Assembly: GCF_030064125.1 (NCBI RefSeq)
Contig: NZ_CP125957.1
Location: forward strand, 2,604,001-2,668,000
DNA from: Pseudomonas sp. G2-4
Lineage (GTDB): Bacteria; Pseudomonadota; Gammaproteobacteria; Pseudomonadales; Pseudomonadaceae
Length of the DNA stretch: 64,000 bases
Direction: 5' to 3'
Shown here: positions 62,297-64,000 of the stretch, piece by piece
How positions within the stretch are numbered: position 1 is the first letter of the stretch
Layout: each line of letters starts with the position of its first letter
Notes under the pieces: model-generated
The model's input: the letters and a program-made list of their open reading frames with translations, nothing else
Told to the model about the DNA's origin: nothing
Database searches by the model: none
Position numbers and translations under genes: made by a program

Positions 62297-63849
62297 CGCT
62301 CTACATCCCTCGCGATTCGGTGGCCCGTGCCGTGGGCGCCGATAAGGTGGCTGATGCGCTGGTCGGTGAGGCCGAACGTCGGCAATTGCCGCTGACCCTG
62401 CGCCGCACCAGTTCCCGTGGCCTCTATTGGCTCGAACCGCTGGTGGAGCTGGAAAGCGCCGGCGTTCGGCTGGGTTTTGGCCCCGTCACGGCGCAAGACG
62501 TGCCGAGCCTGCTGGATGCGCTGGCAGGCGATCCCAGCAGCCATCCGCTGGCCTTGGGGCCGGTGGAAGAAATCCCCTATCTCAAGAGTCAGCAGCGCCT
62601 GCTGTTCGCCCGTGCCGGCATCACCCAGCCGCTGTCGCTGGACGATTACCGTGCCCAGGGTGGCTTCCTGGGACTGGCCCGGGCCCTCCAGACGGACGGC
62701 GCAGACGTGGTGGCCAGTGTGCTCGATTCCGGCTTGCGTGGCCGAGGTGGCGCGGCATTCCCGGCGGGCATCAAGTGGCGCACCGTTCGCGACGCGGTGG
62801 GCGCGCAGAAGTACATCGTGTGTAACGCCGACGAGGGCGACTCCGGCACCTTCGCCGACCGTATGCTGATGGAGGGCGATCCCTTCCTGCTGATCGAAGG
62901 CATGATCATCGCCGGCACCACCGTCGGCGCCACCATGGGCTACATCTACGTGCGTTCGGAATACCCGGACGCCATCAGCACCCTGAACGAGGCCATGCGC
63001 ATCGCCCGTGAGGCCGGGTATTTGGGCGTGAATGTGAGCGGTAGCGGCCGGGCCTTCGATATTGATGTTCGCGTCGGCGCTGGCGCCTACATTTGCGGCG
63101 AAGAAACCGCACTGCTCGAGTCCCTCGAGGGCAAGCGCGGCACGGTTCGCGCCAAACCGCCGCTGCCCGCCATCCAGGGCCTGTTCGGGCTGCCGACGCT
63201 GGTCCACAACGTGGTGACCCTGGCCTCGGTGCCGGTGGTCCTGGAGAAGGGCGCGCAGTTCTACCGTGACTTTGGCATGGGCCGTTCCCTGGGCACGATG
63301 CCGTTTCAACTGGCCGGCAATGTGCGCCAGGGTGGCCTGGTGGAACGTGCCTTTGGCCTGACCCTGCGTGAACTGGTGGAAGGCTACGGCGGCGGGACCG
63401 CCAGCGGTCGACCGTTGAAGGCCGCCCAAGTGGGGGGGCCGTTGGGGGCCTGGGTTCCGCCCTCGCAATTCGACACACCGCTGGACTACGAGGCATTCGC
63501 GGCCATGGGCGCGATGCTCGGCCACGGTGGCGTGGTGGTTGCCGACGACACCCTGGACATGGCCCACATGGCGCGTTTCGCCTTGCAGTTCTGCGCCGAG
63601 GAATCGTGCGGCAAGTGCACGCCATGCCGGATCGGTTCTACCCGGGGTGTCGAAGCGGTGGACCGCTTGATGGCCAGCACCGATGCCGGTGCCCGTGAGG
63701 AACAGGTCCTGCTGCTCAAGGATCTGTGCGACACCCTGCAATACGGCTCGCTCTGCGCTCTCGGTGGGATGACGTCTTACCCTGTCGCCAGCGCCCTGAA
63801 GTATTTCCCCGCCGACTTCGGTCTGGCGACCACGGAGGCCGACCAATGA
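62290..63849 (+). CDS. fdsB: NAD-dependent formate dehydrogenase beta subunit (NuoF-like)
   Basis: A 519-residue diaphorase subunit. An N-terminal thioredoxin-like part (1-110) precedes the NuoF core: FMN/NADH-binding RGRGGAAFPAGIKW, ADEGDSGTFADR and GAGAYICGEETALLESLEG. The 4Fe-4S ligands are in CAEESCGKCTPCR and a later Cys in GSLCALGG. It reduces NAD with electrons from formate. A molybdenum formate dehydrogenase is indicated rather than complex I, because the gene order is fdsG-fdsB-fdsA and the N-terminal fusion is typical. Confidence 0.94.
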   Translation: MLTLYIPRDSVARAVGADKVADALVGEAERRQLPLTLRRTSSRGLYWLEPLVELESAGVRLGFGPVTAQDVPSLLDALAGDPSSHPLALGPVEEIPYLKSQQRLLFARAGITQPLSLDDYRAQGGFLGLARALQTDGADVVASVLDSGLRGRGGAAFPAGIKWRTVRDAVGAQKYIVCNADEGDSGTFADRMLMEGDPFLLIEGMIIAGTTVGATMGYIYVRSEYPDAISTLNEAMRIAREAGYLGVNVSGSGRAFDIDVRVGAGAYICGEETALLESLEGKRGTVRAKPPLPAIQGLFGLPTLVHNVVTLASVPVVLEKGAQFYRDFGMGRSLGTMPFQLAGNVRQGGLVERAFGLTLRELVEGYGGGTASGRPLKAAQVGGPLGAWVPPSQFDTPLDYEAFAAMGAMLGHGGVVVADDTLDMAHMARFALQFCAEESCGKCTPCRIGSTRGVEAVDRLMASTDAGAREEQVLLLKDLCDTLQYGSLCALGGMTSYPVASALKYFPADFGLATTEADQ

Positions 63850-64000
63850 TCAACATCTTCGACCCCAGCAGCGACATCGACCTTGGCACCCCGGCGCGTG
63901 AAAGCGACGTGCAGGTCAGCCTGACCATCGATGGCCGCGAAATCAGCGTCGCCTCCGGTACCTCGGTGATGCGCGCGGCGGCATTGCTCGGCACCACCAT
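63846..64000 (+). CDS. fdsA: Formate dehydrogenase alpha subunit, N-terminus (partial)
   Basis: The first 51 codons are present. They begin MINIFDPSSDIDLGTPA and lead into VSLTIDGREISVASGTSVMRAAALLG, the start of the N-terminal 2Fe-2S ferredoxin domain of FdsA-type catalytic subunits. The ATG overlaps the fdsB stop by four bases. The molybdopterin domain lies beyond the window. Confidence 0.9.
   Translation, partial: MINIFDPSSDIDLGTPARESDVQVSLTIDGREISVASGTSVMRAAALLGTT

Noticed and set aside
61295..64000. Complex I (nuo) operon
   Set aside because: NuoE- and NuoF-like genes are followed by a subunit with an FdsA-like N-terminus; nuoA-D are absent upstream, so formate dehydrogenase fits better.

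Overview
The window looks like chromosomal DNA of a Pseudomonas of the P. fluorescens group. The case rests on about 60% G+C, the gene types (OprD porin, BdlA- and Aer-like chemoreceptors, PL7 alginate lyase, FNR/Anr-type boxes, FliA-type promoters) and three copies of a GTGGCGAGGGAGC-type REPIN. I see no rRNA, tRNA, CRISPR array, insertion sequence or prophage. The species is not determined.

Layout. (1) 1-7.7 kb is a sulfide/sulfane-sulfur module. An ETHE1-like persulfide dioxygenase and a DUF442-SQR fusion are transcribed leftwards. A sigma-54 activator with the three-cysteine signature of FisR is transcribed rightwards, followed by a complete bd-oxidase operon (cydP-cydA-cydB-cydX-ybgE). 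Both target operons have a sigma-54 promoter preceded by clustered ACTGCCA/TGGCAGT repeats, so respiration and sulfide disposal are probably co-regulated. (2) 7.7-18.7 kb is a low-oxygen/stress island: two universal stress proteins, a P-type cation ATPase, an MgtC-family protein, a GNAT protein, phosphoketolase, Hsp20 and an Fe-S FNR-family regulator. FNR boxes lie upstream of most of these genes. (3) 18.9-25.3 kb has an EAL protein and three consecutive divergent pairs of a metabolic or transport gene with a LysR regulator. (4) 25.3-34.6 kb is accessory: a GntR remnant, a lower-G+C S8 peptidase, an OprD porin, alginate lyase, and an amidase/GntR/MFS/amidohydrolase catabolic cluster. (5) 34.7-53.3 kb is rich in signalling genes (BdlA-like and Aer-like receptors, another MCP, a hybrid kinase, a LuxR-type regulator, an HWE kinase with a stand-alone receiver), with redox and housekeeping genes between.

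(6) 53.4-59.7 kb is a tight seven-gene leftward operon: thermostable-hemolysin family protein, AMP-dependent ligase, haem-oxygenase-like di-iron protein, SDR, periplasmic TPR protein, and an OmpR-type regulator with its kinase. It reads like an uncharacterised small-molecule or lipid pathway with its own two-component system, and is the best candidate for an undescribed system. (7) 60-64 kb has cytochrome b561, a DUF998 protein and the start of an NAD-linked molybdenum formate dehydrogenase operon (fdsG-fdsB-fdsA). A long, strongly structured leader closed by a 9-bp helix precedes fdsG and may be a cis-acting RNA.

The most informative regulatory evidence is the paired FisR/sigma-54 sites, the set of FNR boxes, and the FliA promoters in front of two chemoreceptors. 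Start codons were moved from the longest reading frame wherever a ribosome binding site or a neighbour's stop codon argued for it.
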